Shown piece after piece: positions 36,722 to 46,382 of a DNA stretch of 64,000 nucleotides; within the stretch, counting starts at the first letter, position 1, and every line of letters starts with the position of its first letter. Source of the stretch: Bacteroides pyogenes DSM 20611 = JCM 6294 (GTDB lineage: Bacteria > Bacteroidota > Bacteroidia > Bacteroidales > Bacteroidaceae). Made by a program: the position numbers and the translations under genes. Location: assembly GCF_000428105.1 (NCBI RefSeq), contig NZ_ATZH01000014.1, positions 1 through 64,000 on the forward strand, in the 5' to 3' direction. A model generated the notes under the pieces. That model had not been told where the DNA came from. It did not search any database and was given only the letters and a program-made list of their open reading frames with translations.

Positions 36722-39265
36722 GTGGAAAAACAAACTTATTCTTACGAAGAAGCCTATGAAGAATCTTTACGATATTTTCAAGGCGATGAGCTTGCTGCAA
36801 GAGTGTGGGTAAACAAATATGCAGTAAAGGATTCTTTCGGAAATATCTACGAAAAGTCTCCGGAAGACATGCATTGGAGAATAGCCAACGAAGTAGCCCG
36901 CATCGAAGCGAAGTACCCCAACGGACTCACGGCAAAAGAGCTTTACGACTTGCTCGATCACTTCAAGTACATCGTTCCTCAAGGAAGTCCGATGACCGGT
37001 ATCGGCAATGATTACCAGGTAGCTTCACTGTCCAACTGTTTTGTTATCGGAGTAGACGGCTCTGCCGATTCGTACGGCGCCATCATCAAAATCGACGAGG
37101 AACAGGTACAACTGATGAAACGGAGAGGAGGCGTAGGACACGATTTATCGCACATACGCCCGAAAGGTTCTCCTGTGAAAAACTCGGCACTGACTTCCAC
37201 CGGACTGGTTCCTTTCATGGAACGTTATTCGAACTCCACCCGGGAAGTAGCGCAAGACGGGCGACGGGGAGCACTCATGCTGAGTGTTTCAATCAAGCAT
37301 CCCGACTCGGAAGCTTTCATCGACGCTAAAATGACCGAGGGGAAAGTAACCGGAGCGAATGTCTCCGTGAAGTTGGACGACGCCTTTATGCAGGCGGCGG
37401 TAGACGGGAAACCATACATTCAGCAATACCCTATCGACTCACCGAACCCGAAAGTGACGAAGGAAATAGACGCTTCCACTTTGTGGAAGAAAATTGTACA
37501 CAACGCATGGAAGTCGGCAGAACCCGGAGTCCTCTTCTGGGATACCATCATTCGCGAGTCCGTACCCGATTGCTATGCCGACTTAGGATACAGGACCGTA
37601 TCGACAAATCCTTGCGGAGAAATACCCTTGTGCCCCTATGACTCCTGCCGTTTGCTGGCTATCAACCTATATTCTTACGTAGTGAATCCATTCAAGCCGG
37701 ACGCTTATTTCGACTTCAACTTGTTTAAGAAGCACGTAGCTCTGGCACAACGCATCATGGACGACATCATCGATCTCGAGTTGGAAAAGATCGAGAGCAT
37801 CATGCATAAGATTGACGCCGACCCTGAAAGCGAAGAGGTGAAACACTCGGAGCGCTTGCTTTGGGAAAAGATTTACAAGAAAAGCGGACAGGGACGCCGG
37901 ACAGGTGTAGGCATCACTGCGGAAGGAGACATGCTGGCAGCCTTAGGACTTCGCTACGGTACGGAAGAGGCTACCGAGTTTTCGGAGGAAGTACATAAAA
38001 CAATCGCCTTGTGCGCTTACCGTTCATCCGTAGACATGGCGAAAGAGCGGGGAGCGTTTGAAGTTTACAGCAGCGAACGCGAACAGAACAACCCGTTCAT
38101 CAGGCGTCTGGCTGAAGCCGATCCGCAGCTATACGAAGACATGAAGAAATACGGACGGCGCAACATCGCTTGCCTGACTATCGCCCCGACAGGAACAACC
38201 AGCTTAATGACGCAAACCACTTCGGGAATCGAACCGGTATTCTTGCCCGTGTACAAGCGTAGAAGGAAGGTGAACCCGAATGATACCAATGTACGCGTGG
38301 ATTTTGTGGATGAAACCGGCGACGCTTTCGAGGAATATATCGTGTTCCACCATAAGTTTGTGACGTGGATGGAGGCTAACGGATACGACCCTGCCAAGCG
38401 ATATACACAAGAAGAAGTGGACCAATTGGTGGCGAAATCGCCTTACTACAAAGCCACTTCCAACGATGTCGACTGGCTGATGAAGGTCAGAATGCAGGGA
38501 AAGATACAGAAATGGGTAGACCACTCCATCAGTGTAACGATCAATCTGCCGAACGATGTGGACGAAGACTTGGTGAACCGCCTCTATGTGGAAGCATGGC
38601 GCTCAGGGTGCAAAGGTTGCACCGTATATCGCGACGGATCGCGTTCGGGAGTTCTGATCGCAGCAAAAGCGGAAAAGAAGAAAGACGACGAGCTTCCTCC
38701 GTGCAAGCCCCCCACAGTGGTGGAAGTACGCCCCAAAGTGCTGGAAGCTGATGTGGTACGTTTTCAGAACAACAAAGAGAAATGGGTGGCATTTGTCGGC
38801 TTGATGGACGGACATCCGTACGAGATATTCACCGGATTGCAAGACGATGATGAAGGGATTTTATTACCCAAGAGCGTAACGATGGGACGCATCATCAAGA
38901 ATGTGGACGAGGAAGGAAACAAACGCTACGATTTCCAGTTTGAGAACAAGCGGGGATACAAAACAACGATCGAAGGATTGTCCGAAAAGTTCAACAAAGA
39001 GTATTGGAACTATGCGAAACTGATCTCGGGAGTACTTCGTTACCGGATGCCGATTGAGCAAGTTATCAAACTCGTAAGTTCACTGCAATTGAACAGCGAG
39101 AGCATCAACACTTGGAAGAACGGTGTAGAACGCGCTTTGAAGAAGTATGTACAAGACGGAACGGAAGCCAAAGGCAAAAAATGCCCGAATTGCGGAAACG
39201 AGACTCTGGTATATCAGGAAGGTTGCCTGATCTGTAAAACTTGCGGCGCTTCAAGGTGCGGATAA
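36722..39265 (+). CDS. nrdJ: Adenosylcobalamin-dependent (class II) ribonucleotide reductase
   Basis: 847 residues, starting with GTG at 36722. It reduces ribonucleotides to deoxyribonucleotides using coenzyme B12. Conserved parts: LSNCFVIGVDGSADSYGAI, RRGGVGHDLSHIRPKGSPV, and the radical-site motif NPCGE with N296, C298 and E300. APTGTTSLMTQTTSGIEP follows, and the C-terminal zinc ribbon has CPNC and CKTC ending in CGASRCG, the redox-active tail. It would tie DNA precursor supply to B12, which Bacteroides usually imports; no B12 riboswitch is visible upstream. Confidence 0.93.
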   Translation: MEKQTYSYEEAYEESLRYFQGDELAARVWVNKYAVKDSFGNIYEKSPEDMHWRIANEVARIEAKYPNGLTAKELYDLLDHFKYIVPQGSPMTGIGNDYQVASLSNCFVIGVDGSADSYGAIIKIDEEQVQLMKRRGGVGHDLSHIRPKGSPVKNSALTSTGLVPFMERYSNSTREVAQDGRRGALMLSVSIKHPDSEAFIDAKMTEGKVTGANVSVKLDDAFMQAAVDGKPYIQQYPIDSPNPKVTKEIDASTLWKKIVHNAWKSAEPGVLFWDTIIRESVPDCYADLGYRTVSTNPCGEIPLCPYDSCRLLAINLYSYVVNPFKPDAYFDFNLFKKHVALAQRIMDDIIDLELEKIESIMHKIDADPESEEVKHSERLLWEKIYKKSGQGRRTGVGITAEGDMLAALGLRYGTEEATEFSEEVHKTIALCAYRSSVDMAKERGAFEVYSSEREQNNPFIRRLAEADPQLYEDMKKYGRRNIACLTIAPTGTTSLMTQTTSGIEPVFLPVYKRRRKVNPNDTNVRVDFVDETGDAFEEYIVFHHKFVTWMEANGYDPAKRYTQEEVDQLVAKSPYYKATSNDVDWLMKVRMQGKIQKWVDHSISVTINLPNDVDEDLVNRLYVEAWRSGCKGCTVYRDGSRSGVLIAAKAEKKKDDELPPCKPPTVVEVRPKVLEADVVRFQNNKEKWVAFVGLMDGHPYEIFTGLQDDDEGILLPKSVTMGRIIKNVDEEGNKRYDFQFENKRGYKTTIEGLSEKFNKEYWNYAKLISGVLRYRMPIEQVIKLVSSLQLNSESINTWKNGVERALKKYVQDGTEAKGKKCPNCGNETLVYQEGCLICKTCGASRCG

Positions 39266-39325
39266 AAAAAACAGGAATAGCGTACGAAACAGAAACGCAC
39301 TGTAAGACTCATTGCCGCCTGCTTT

Positions 39326-39399
39326 AAAACTCGGATTCATACGGATTGATGTAAAAACGCCAAGTTCGGCTTATGCAAATCCGCATGAATCCGAGTTTT
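39326..39399 (+). terminator. nrdJ terminator, long stem
   Basis: Arms of 22 bases (39326-39347 and 39378-39399) pair with one mismatch; the 3' arm ends GAATCCGAGTTTTT. It lies about 60 bases after the nrdJ stop. Confidence 0.85.
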
Positions 39400-39504
39400 T
39401 AGCGGCATAACGGTTCTTTTTTACCGCAACCGCTTTATTTTTCTCGGAAAATTATCTTATACTTGCACCGACATTAGTCGTTAACCCGAAAAAGCAGTCG
39501 ATAA

Positions 39505-42186
39505 ATGCACGTATCATTTCATATAGAATACCGCACCAATTGGGGCGAAGAAGTAAAAATAGCCGGTCTGTTCCCCCATCCCGTCGCTTTACAGACCACA
39601 GACGGCATACATTGGACGACCGAAATAGAGCTCGAAATCCCCGAAGAAGGCGCAACGATTCATTACAACTACCGGATAGAAGAAAACGGCACAGTGACAC
39701 GGAAAGAGTGGAACCATCTGAAACGAAGCCTTTTCCTGTCGGGTTCTTCCAAAAAGCGATACCGGATACACGATTGTTGGAAAAACATTCCCGAACAGCT
39801 GTACTACTACAGCTCCGCTTTCACCGATATTCTTCTGGCGCATCCCCACAGGGATGCCCTCCCGCCAAGTTACAACAAGGGTCTGATAATAAAGGCATAC
39901 GCGCCCCGTATCGATGACAATTACTGCCTCGGCATTTGCGGAAACCAAAAGTGCCTGGGAAACTGGGACCCCGACAAAGCCGTATTGATGAGCGACGCGA
40001 ACTTCCCCGAGTGGCAAGCGGAACTCGACGCTTCCAAACTGAAGTTCCCGTTAGAATATAAGTTTGTGCTGTATAACAAGCAACAGAAGCAGGCAGATTG
40101 CTGGGAAAACAACCCCAACCGCTATTTGGCAGCTCCGTCACTGAAGGCCAATGAATCCATCGTCATTTCCGACCGGTATGTTTTTTTCGACACGCCGCTG
40201 TGGAAAGGAGCCGGTACGGCCGTGCCCCTTTTCTCGCTGAGGTCGGAACAGAGCTTCGGAGTGGGCGACTTCGGCGATTTGGAACGTCTGACCGACTGGG
40301 CGGTAAGCACCAACCAGAAGATTATACAGATTCTGCCCATCAACGACACGACGATGACGCACACATGGACAGACTCTTATCCGTACAACAGCATTTCGAT
40401 CTACGCCCTGCACCCGATGTATGCCGACATCAGCCGGATGGGAAAGCTGAAGGACAAAGAGGCGGCTGCCGCTTTCGAAAAGAAGCAGCAGGAACTGAAC
40501 AGCCTGAATTCGGTAGATTACGAGGCTGTGAACCGGAACAAATGGGGGTTTTTCCGGCTCATCTTCGCGCAAGAAGGCGAAAAGACGCTGCGTTCGAGAG
40601 CGTTCGAAGCATTTTTCGAATCGAACAAAGAGTGGCTTCTGCCCTACGCCGCATTCAGCTACCTGCGCGACAAATACGGTACGCCCGACTTCCGGCAATG
40701 GCCCCGACACGCAGTGTTCGAACCGGAAGAAATCGCCGCGATGTGCCGCCCCGATTCCGGCATATACCCCGAAATAGCGATTCATTACTTCGTTCAATAT
40801 CACCTGCACAGGCAGTTGACCCGTGCAACGGAATATGCACGCCGAAACGGTGTAGTACTGAAAGGAGACATTCCGATAGGCATCAGCCGCAACAGTGTAG
40901 AGGCATGGACAGAGCCGCATTATTTCAACATGAACGGACAAGCGGGCGCGCCGCCCGACGACTTCTCGCAGAACGGACAGAACTGGGGATTCCCCACTTA
41001 CAATTGGGAGGCGATGGAAAAAGACGGTTACGCCTGGTGGATGAAGCGTTTCCGCAAAATGGCAGAGTATTTCGACGCTTACCGGATCGACCACATCCTC
41101 GGCTTCTTCCGCATCTGGGAGATTCCCATGCACGCCGTACACGGTCTGCTGGGGCGGTTCGTACCCTCCATCCCCATGAGCCGGGAAGAGATAGAAAGCT
41201 ACGGCATCGGCTTCCGCGAAGAGTTGCTCAGCCCCTACATCCACGAATCGTTTCTTCATCAGATCTTCGGCCGCCACACCGAATCGGTGAAAGCCGCCTT
41301 CATCGAACCGACAGGCGAAGCGGGATTGTACCGGATGAGAAAAGGTTTCGAGATGCAACGGCAAGTGGAAACCTTTTTCGCGGACAAGGCAACAGACTCC
41401 GACACAGAGATAAAGGAAGGGCTTTACAGCCTCATCAGCAACGTATTGTTCATTCCCGACCCGAAAGAAGAAGGCAAGTATCACCCGCGCATAGGCGTGC
41501 AACGCGATTTTGTGTACCATGCGTTGAGCCATGAAGAGAAAGCGGCCTTCGACAAATTGTACGACCGGTATTACTACCATCGGCACGACCTTTTCTGGCA
41601 GCAGCAAGCCATGAAGAAACTGCCGCAGCTTACGCAAGCCACCCGCATGCTCATCTGCGGCGAAGATCTGGGGATGATTCCCCACTGCGTGCCTTGGGTG
41701 ATGAACGAGCTTCGCATTCTCAGTCTGGAGATACAGCGAATGCCCAAGGATCCGGCGCACGAATTCGGACGCCCCGAAACATATCCCTACCCATCGGTGT
41801 GCACCGTCTCCACACACGACATGTCGACTTTGCGAGGCTGGTGGGAAGAAGACCATCAGCAGATACAGCGTTATTACCGGGACGTATTGGGGCACTACGG
41901 CAACGCTCCTGCGTCTGCCACGCCGGAATTATGCGAAGAAGTAATCAGAGATCATCTGGGCAGCCGCTCCATGTTCTGCATCCTGTCGCTGCAAGACTGG
42001 CTTTCCATCGACAAGAAGCTGAGAAACCCGGACGTACGGGAAGAGCGTATCAACATTCCGTCGAACCCGAGCCATTATTGGCGATACCGGATGCACCTCA
42101 CGCTGGAGGAGCTGATGCAGGCGGAGGAGCTTAATAAAAAGATACGTGAACTGATTAAGTACACCGGCAGAAATCCGAAGAAATAA
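39505..42186 (+). CDS. malQ: 4-alpha-glucanotransferase (amylomaltase, GH77) with CBM20 domains
   Basis: 893 residues. Two N-terminal starch-binding CBM20-like domains (about 1-115 and 125-230; LGNWDPDKAVLMSD is typical) precede a GH77 catalytic domain. Catalytic residues: nucleophile D529 in RIDHILGFFR, acid/base E720 in CGEDLGMIP, and D772 in STHDMSTLRGWW. The layout resembles plant DPE2, which transfers glucose between maltose and glycogen-like polymers. No signal peptide: cytoplasmic glycogen/maltodextrin metabolism. A long repeat-bearing gap follows, then fba in the opposite direction. Confidence 0.95.
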   Translation: MHVSFHIEYRTNWGEEVKIAGLFPHPVALQTTDGIHWTTEIELEIPEEGATIHYNYRIEENGTVTRKEWNHLKRSLFLSGSSKKRYRIHDCWKNIPEQLYYYSSAFTDILLAHPHRDALPPSYNKGLIIKAYAPRIDDNYCLGICGNQKCLGNWDPDKAVLMSDANFPEWQAELDASKLKFPLEYKFVLYNKQQKQADCWENNPNRYLAAPSLKANESIVISDRYVFFDTPLWKGAGTAVPLFSLRSEQSFGVGDFGDLERLTDWAVSTNQKIIQILPINDTTMTHTWTDSYPYNSISIYALHPMYADISRMGKLKDKEAAAAFEKKQQELNSLNSVDYEAVNRNKWGFFRLIFAQEGEKTLRSRAFEAFFESNKEWLLPYAAFSYLRDKYGTPDFRQWPRHAVFEPEEIAAMCRPDSGIYPEIAIHYFVQYHLHRQLTRATEYARRNGVVLKGDIPIGISRNSVEAWTEPHYFNMNGQAGAPPDDFSQNGQNWGFPTYNWEAMEKDGYAWWMKRFRKMAEYFDAYRIDHILGFFRIWEIPMHAVHGLLGRFVPSIPMSREEIESYGIGFREELLSPYIHESFLHQIFGRHTESVKAAFIEPTGEAGLYRMRKGFEMQRQVETFFADKATDSDTEIKEGLYSLISNVLFIPDPKEEGKYHPRIGVQRDFVYHALSHEEKAAFDKLYDRYYYHRHDLFWQQQAMKKLPQLTQATRMLICGEDLGMIPHCVPWVMNELRILSLEIQRMPKDPAHEFGRPETYPYPSVCTVSTHDMSTLRGWWEEDHQQIQRYYRDVLGHYGNAPASATPELCEEVIRDHLGSRSMFCILSLQDWLSIDKKLRNPDVREERINIPSNPSHYWRYRMHLTLEELMQAEELNKKIRELIKYTGRNPKK

Positions 42187-42335
42187 GCACGCTTTCGAAC
42201 CGGCGGTGTGTCCCCGGAGTTCAACTGATCCATCCGGCAAGAGTGAGTATCCACGCACACAACACCGCACGCCCGCCGGCTCATAAGGCTATGAGTTTCA
42301 AAAAAGAAAGTCGCCAGACGAAAAACGCAGTTTCC

Positions 42336-42597
42336 GATTGAAACCAACAGAACCTTTGTTTGAGGAAAATAAAGCCTCTGATTGAAACAAGCAGAGCTTT
42401 TATTTAGAGGAAACGAAGCCTCTGATTGAAACCGACAGAGCTTCTATCTGAACAGAAATACTGCCGCCGGTTGAAGCAGGCAAAGCCCTTAGCTGAGCAC
42501 AATACTGCCGGCGGTTGAGACAAGCACAACTTTTACCTGAACAGAAAACTGACACCGATTGAAACAAGCAGAACATTTATTCGAACGAAACGAAACC
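42336..42597. repeat. Tandem array D: six 44-bp units with two small hairpins each
   Basis: Units begin GATTGAAAC or a variant at 42336, 42380, 42424, 42469, 42513 and 42557; lengths 44, 44, 45, 44, 44 and about 41. In the second unit, two inverted repeats (AAGC/GCTT and AGAGG/CCTCT) have centres 20.5 bases apart and the next is 23.5 further, averaging 22. Other units are more degenerate. It fills much of the 552-base convergent gap between malQ and fba; the rest holds only the fba terminator. Confidence 0.85.
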
Positions 42598-42676
42598 ACT
42601 CTCCTGCAACAGCAGCTTTCGTCCTCCCCCGCCGCTGCATTCCACAACTCATCGAACAGCCCCGCTACAATAAGAA

Positions 42677-42709
42677 AAGGCTGTAACCGCCATCGACAGT
42701 TACAGCCTT
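42677..42709 (-). terminator. fba terminator
   Basis: Perfect 11-bp stem AAGGCTGTAAC (42677-42687) / GTTACAGCCTT (42699-42709); on the minus strand it is followed by TTCTTATT, after the fba stop. Confidence 0.8.
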
Positions 42710-42738
42710 CATCCAATCATATATTAAAAGTATATTTA

Positions 42739-43743
42739 TTATTCAGCCAACTTATTGTCTGAGCCCAACACGTTGATGATCTTGTGCTTGTACAGTTTCT
42801 CCATGCTGTCGCGAGCCGGTCCCAGATACTTGCGGGGGTCGAATTCAGCCGGTTTCTCAGCAAACACACGACGAATAGCAGCCGTCATAGCCAGACGTGA
42901 GTCGGAGTCGATATTGATTTTGCAAACCGCAGATTTAGCAGCTTTGCGCAACCACTCTTCGGGAATACCGATAGCAGCCTTCAACGCTCCACCGAATTTG
43001 TTGATCGTTTCCACCTCTTCCTGAGGAACGGAAGAAGAACCGTGCAGAACGATGGGGAATCCGGGCAACTCTTTCATCACAGCATCCAACACGTCGAATG
43101 CCAAAGGAGGAGGAACCATACGGCCTGTTGCCGGATCTACATGACATTGTTCCGGAGTAAATTTGTAAGCTCCGTGAGAAGTTCCGATAGAAATAGCCAA
43201 GCTGTCGCAACCGGTCTTCGTAACGAAATCAACCACTTCATCCGGCTCGGTATATGTATGGTGGTCTGCGGAAACATCATCTTCCACACCGGCCAATACA
43301 CCCAGCTCGCCCTCTACAGTCACATCGAACTGATGAGCGTATTCAACCACTTTCTTGGTCAACGCAACGTTTTCATCGTAAGGAAGGTGAGAACCATCGA
43401 TCATAACCGAAGAGAATCCCATATCGATACAAGATTTGCAGGTTTCGAAAGAGTCTCCGTGATCGAGGTGAAGAACGATTTCCGGCTTTTCGCATCCCAG
43501 TTCCTTTGCGTATTGCACAGCGCCTTCCGCCATATAACGCAGCAAAGTCTGGTTGGCATATTGACGGGCTCCTTTCGAAACTTGCAAAATCACCGGAGAT
43601 TTAGTCTCGACTGCAGCCTTGATGATGGCTTGCAACTGCTCCATGTTGTTGAAGTTGAAAGCAGGGATAGCATATCCGCCTTTGATAGCCTTTGCAAACA
43701 TCTCTCTGGTATTTACCAGGCCTAAATCTTTGTAATTAATCAT
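42739..43743 (-). CDS. fba: Class II fructose-1,6-bisphosphate aldolase
   Basis: 334 residues. Zinc-dependent aldolase cleaving fructose-1,6-bisphosphate into two triose phosphates in glycolysis. Signatures: AIPAFNFNNMEQLQAII, zinc ligands in VLHLDHGDSFETC, MIDGSHLPYDENV, VEGELGVLAGVEDD, SIGTSHGAYKF and VLHGSSSVP. The 334-residue length and the HVDPATG insertion are typical of the type found in Bacteroides. A -7 promoter element lies at 43782-43789. Single gene, convergent with malQ. Confidence 0.96.
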   Translation of the reverse strand: MINYKDLGLVNTREMFAKAIKGGYAIPAFNFNNMEQLQAIIKAAVETKSPVILQVSKGARQYANQTLLRYMAEGAVQYAKELGCEKPEIVLHLDHGDSFETCKSCIDMGFSSVMIDGSHLPYDENVALTKKVVEYAHQFDVTVEGELGVLAGVEDDVSADHHTYTEPDEVVDFVTKTGCDSLAISIGTSHGAYKFTPEQCHVDPATGRMVPPPLAFDVLDAVMKELPGFPIVLHGSSSVPQEEVETINKFGGALKAAIGIPEEWLRKAAKSAVCKINIDSDSRLAMTAAIRRVFAEKPAEFDPRKYLGPARDSMEKLYKHKIINVLGSDNKLAE

Positions 43744-43781
43744 TTTGTTTAAAGTTTATTGTTAGTGAATAAAATTCTACG

Positions 43782-43789
43782 CAAAGGTA
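43782..43789 (-). promoter_or_regulatory. Candidate fba promoter, -7 element
   Basis: The minus strand reads TACCTTTG, 39 bases before the fba ATG. The -33 area is only T-rich. Confidence 0.6.
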
Positions 43790-43933
43790 GAAATAATCCT
43801 TTTAATAGAAAAAAGAGAACGTGGAAATATCTCATTGATAATAATAATTTAATCCTATTTCAATATATTAAAAGATATTTCCGCGGGTTATTGCCACCTC
43901 TGCGTGACAAACTTTTCTTTTTGATTCTTTTTC

Positions 43934-43964
43934 TTTGCTATTTCGTTGAAATGCATTATCTTTG
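43934..43964 (+). promoter_or_regulatory. rpmE2 promoter
   Basis: TTTG (43934-43937), 19 bases, TATCTTTG (43957-43964): both elements match the Bacteroides consensus. The transcript would have a leader of about 70 bases before rpmE2. Confidence 0.85.
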
Positions 43965-44041
43965 CGCACTGAAAATGACCATTACACTATTTCTTACCAA
44001 AATAGTAACAGAATATATAATTTTTAAAAGCAGATACTGAA

Positions 44042-44296
44042 ATGAAAAAAGGTCTTCATCCAGAATCATACCGTCCGGTAGTGTTCAAAGATATGTCAAA
44101 CGGCGATATGTTTTTGTCGAAATCAACTGTAGCAACCAAAGAGACCATCGAATTCGAAGGCGAAACATATCCGTTGCTGAAGATTGAAATCTCGAACACG
44201 TCACACCCGTTCTATACAGGTAAATCTACGTTGGTAGACACCGCCGGCCGTGTCGACAAGTTCATGAGCCGCTACGGTAACCGTAAAAAGAAATAA
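44042..44296 (+). CDS. rpmE2: 50S ribosomal protein L31, type B
   Basis: 84 residues. [20 protein letters not shown] is the L31 N-terminus; the zinc-binding cysteines of the type A protein are absent and the insert ([23 protein letters not shown]) marks type B, the zinc-independent form. [20 protein letters not shown] is the conserved C-terminal part. It has its own promoter and terminator. Confidence 0.96.
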   Translation: MKKGLHPESYRPVVFKDMSNGDMFLSKSTVATKETIEFEGETYPLLKIEISNTSHPFYTGKSTLVDTAGRVDKFMSRYGNRKKK

Positions 44297-44319
44297 TTCT
44301 ATCTTTTTAGAATGAGACG

Positions 44320-44357
44320 AAGGGATTGTCCGACATACGGGCAGTCCCTTTCTTTTT
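44320..44357 (+). terminator. rpmE2 terminator
   Basis: 12-bp stem AAGGGATTGTCC (44320-44331) / GGGCAGTCCCTT (44339-44350) with two G-U pairs, then TCTTTTT. In the following 300 bases before recJ I see no gene; a 4-bp CCGG/CCGG hairpin followed by seven T (44569-44587) is the only structure. Confidence 0.88.
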
Positions 44358-44663
44358 GCCTTTTATGACAGGCGACAAAAGGACACATGCGCGTACTTCT
44401 ATATTTTTTTTGCAAGTCCGCCCGCAGTTCCCATAAAGGCGAATAGGCTTTTCCGCAACTTTTGCCATCGCTTTGCAGAGGATATATTCAGGTATTTCTG
44501 AAAGCGAATGAAGACTTCCGATACACGCTTATTTCATTTCTTTCTGAAATATTTTCAATATATCTAATCCGGGCGTCCGGTTTTTTTCGTACTTTTACCC
44601 CTCGTTGGGAAATTATGCTTTTTCCAACCCTGAGAACAGAGAAAGAAAAAACAATATATAAAA

Positions 44664-46382
44664 ATGAATCACAAATGGAATTATCGACCCATTACACCCG
44701 AACAGGCGGAGAAAAGCCGGAAATTAGCTCAAGAGTTAGGGATTAGCCCTATACTTGCACAACTTCTGGTGCAACGCGAAATAACGGAAGCGGCAGATGC
44801 CCGGAAGTTTTTCCGCCCGCAGTTGCCCGACTTGCACAATCCGTTTCTGATGAAAGATATGGATATTGCAGTGGAGCGCCTCAACAAGGCGATGGGAAAG
44901 AAAGAGCGTATTTTGGTTTACGGAGACTACGACGTAGACGGAACTACTGCCGTAGCTTTGGTTTACAAGTTCATCCAACAGTTCTATTCGAACATCGACT
45001 ACTACATACCCGACCGCTATAGTGAAGGATATGGAGTTTCCAGACAAGGGATAGACTATGCCGCCGAAACCGGCGTAGGGCTGATTATTGTGCTCGACTG
45101 CGGAATCAAAGCAGTGGAAGAGATTACGTATGCCAAAGAGAAAGGCATCGACTTTATCATCTGCGACCACCATGTGCCGGACGATGTTCTGCCGCCTGCC
45201 GTAGCGATACTGAACGCCAAACGCCCGGACAACACGTATCCCTACACACATCTTTCGGGGTGCGGAGTGGGTTTCAAGTTCATGCAGGCATTCGCCATGA
45301 ACAACGGCATCGAATTTCACCACCTCATTCCCCTGCTCGATCTGGTAGCAGTGAGCATCGCCTCAGACATTGTGCCTATCATGGGCGAGAACCGTATCTT
45401 GGCTTTCCACGGACTGAAACAGCTCAACAGCAATCCCAGCATCGGCATTAAGGCAATCATCGATGTGTGCGGATTGTCGGAACGGGAAATCACGATCAGC
45501 GACATTGTATTCAAAATCGGACCGCGCATCAATGCCTCCGGACGTATACAAAGCGGGAAAGAGGCTGTCGACCTGCTGACGGAAAAGGACTTCTCGACAG
45601 CGCTGGAGAAAGCCGGACAAATCAACCAGTATAACGAAACACGCAAAGACCTCGACAAAAGCATGACGGAGGAGGCGAACCGTATTGTCAGCCACTTAGA
45701 CGGACTTGCCGACCGGCGGTCTATCGTGCTCTTCAACGAAGAGTGGCACAAGGGGGTCATAGGTATCGTCGCCTCACGGCTTACGGAAGTTTACTATCGC
45801 CCGGCGGTGGTATTGACACGTACCGACGATACGGCGACAGGTTCCGCGCGTTCCGTATCCGGATTCGATGTTTATAAAGCCATCGAATATTGCCGCGATC
45901 TTCTGGATAACTTCGGCGGGCACACTTATGCGGCAGGGTTGTCGATGAAGGTGGAGAATGTGGAAGCCTTCGTCCAACGGTTCGAAGAGTATGTGTCGCA
46001 GAACATCTTGCCGGAGCAGACGAGCCCGGTGATAGATATCGATGCAGAGATAGATTTCAAGGATATCACTCCCAAATTCTTCAGCGACCTGAAGAAATTC
46101 AATCCGTTCGGACCCGAAAACAGCAAACCGATATTCTGCACGCATCATGTGTACGACTACGGAACGAGCAAGGTGGTGGGACGCGAACAAGAACATATCA
46201 AACTCGAACTGGTGGACAACAAATCGAACAACGTAATGAACGGCATCGCTTTCGGACAAAGTTCGCACGTGCGCTACATCAAGACGAAACGCTCGTTCGA
46301 CATCTGCTACACCATCGAAGAAAACACCCACAAGCGGGGCGAAGTCCAACTGCAGATTGAGGATATAAAGCCGATTGAATAA
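44664..46382 (+). CDS. recJ: Single-strand-specific 5'-3' exonuclease RecJ
   Basis: 572 residues, DHH/DHHA1 family. Motif I YGDYDVDGTTAVAL, motif III ICDHHVPDD (DHH), and the later DHHA1 motif TGSARSVSGFDVYKAIEYC with GGHTYAAGLSM are all present, followed by an OB-fold. RecJ degrades 5' single-stranded ends in recombination and repair. The recQ start overlaps the recJ stop by 8 bases, so the helicase and its partner nuclease are translationally coupled, matching their joint action in the RecF pathway. Confidence 0.95.
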   Translation: MNHKWNYRPITPEQAEKSRKLAQELGISPILAQLLVQREITEAADARKFFRPQLPDLHNPFLMKDMDIAVERLNKAMGKKERILVYGDYDVDGTTAVALVYKFIQQFYSNIDYYIPDRYSEGYGVSRQGIDYAAETGVGLIIVLDCGIKAVEEITYAKEKGIDFIICDHHVPDDVLPPAVAILNAKRPDNTYPYTHLSGCGVGFKFMQAFAMNNGIEFHHLIPLLDLVAVSIASDIVPIMGENRILAFHGLKQLNSNPSIGIKAIIDVCGLSEREITISDIVFKIGPRINASGRIQSGKEAVDLLTEKDFSTALEKAGQINQYNETRKDLDKSMTEEANRIVSHLDGLADRRSIVLFNEEWHKGVIGIVASRLTEVYYRPAVVLTRTDDTATGSARSVSGFDVYKAIEYCRDLLDNFGGHTYAAGLSMKVENVEAFVQRFEEYVSQNILPEQTSPVIDIDAEIDFKDITPKFFSDLKKFNPFGPENSKPIFCTHHVYDYGTSKVVGREQEHIKLELVDNKSNNVMNGIAFGQSSHVRYIKTKRSFDICYTIEENTHKRGEVQLQIEDIKPIE

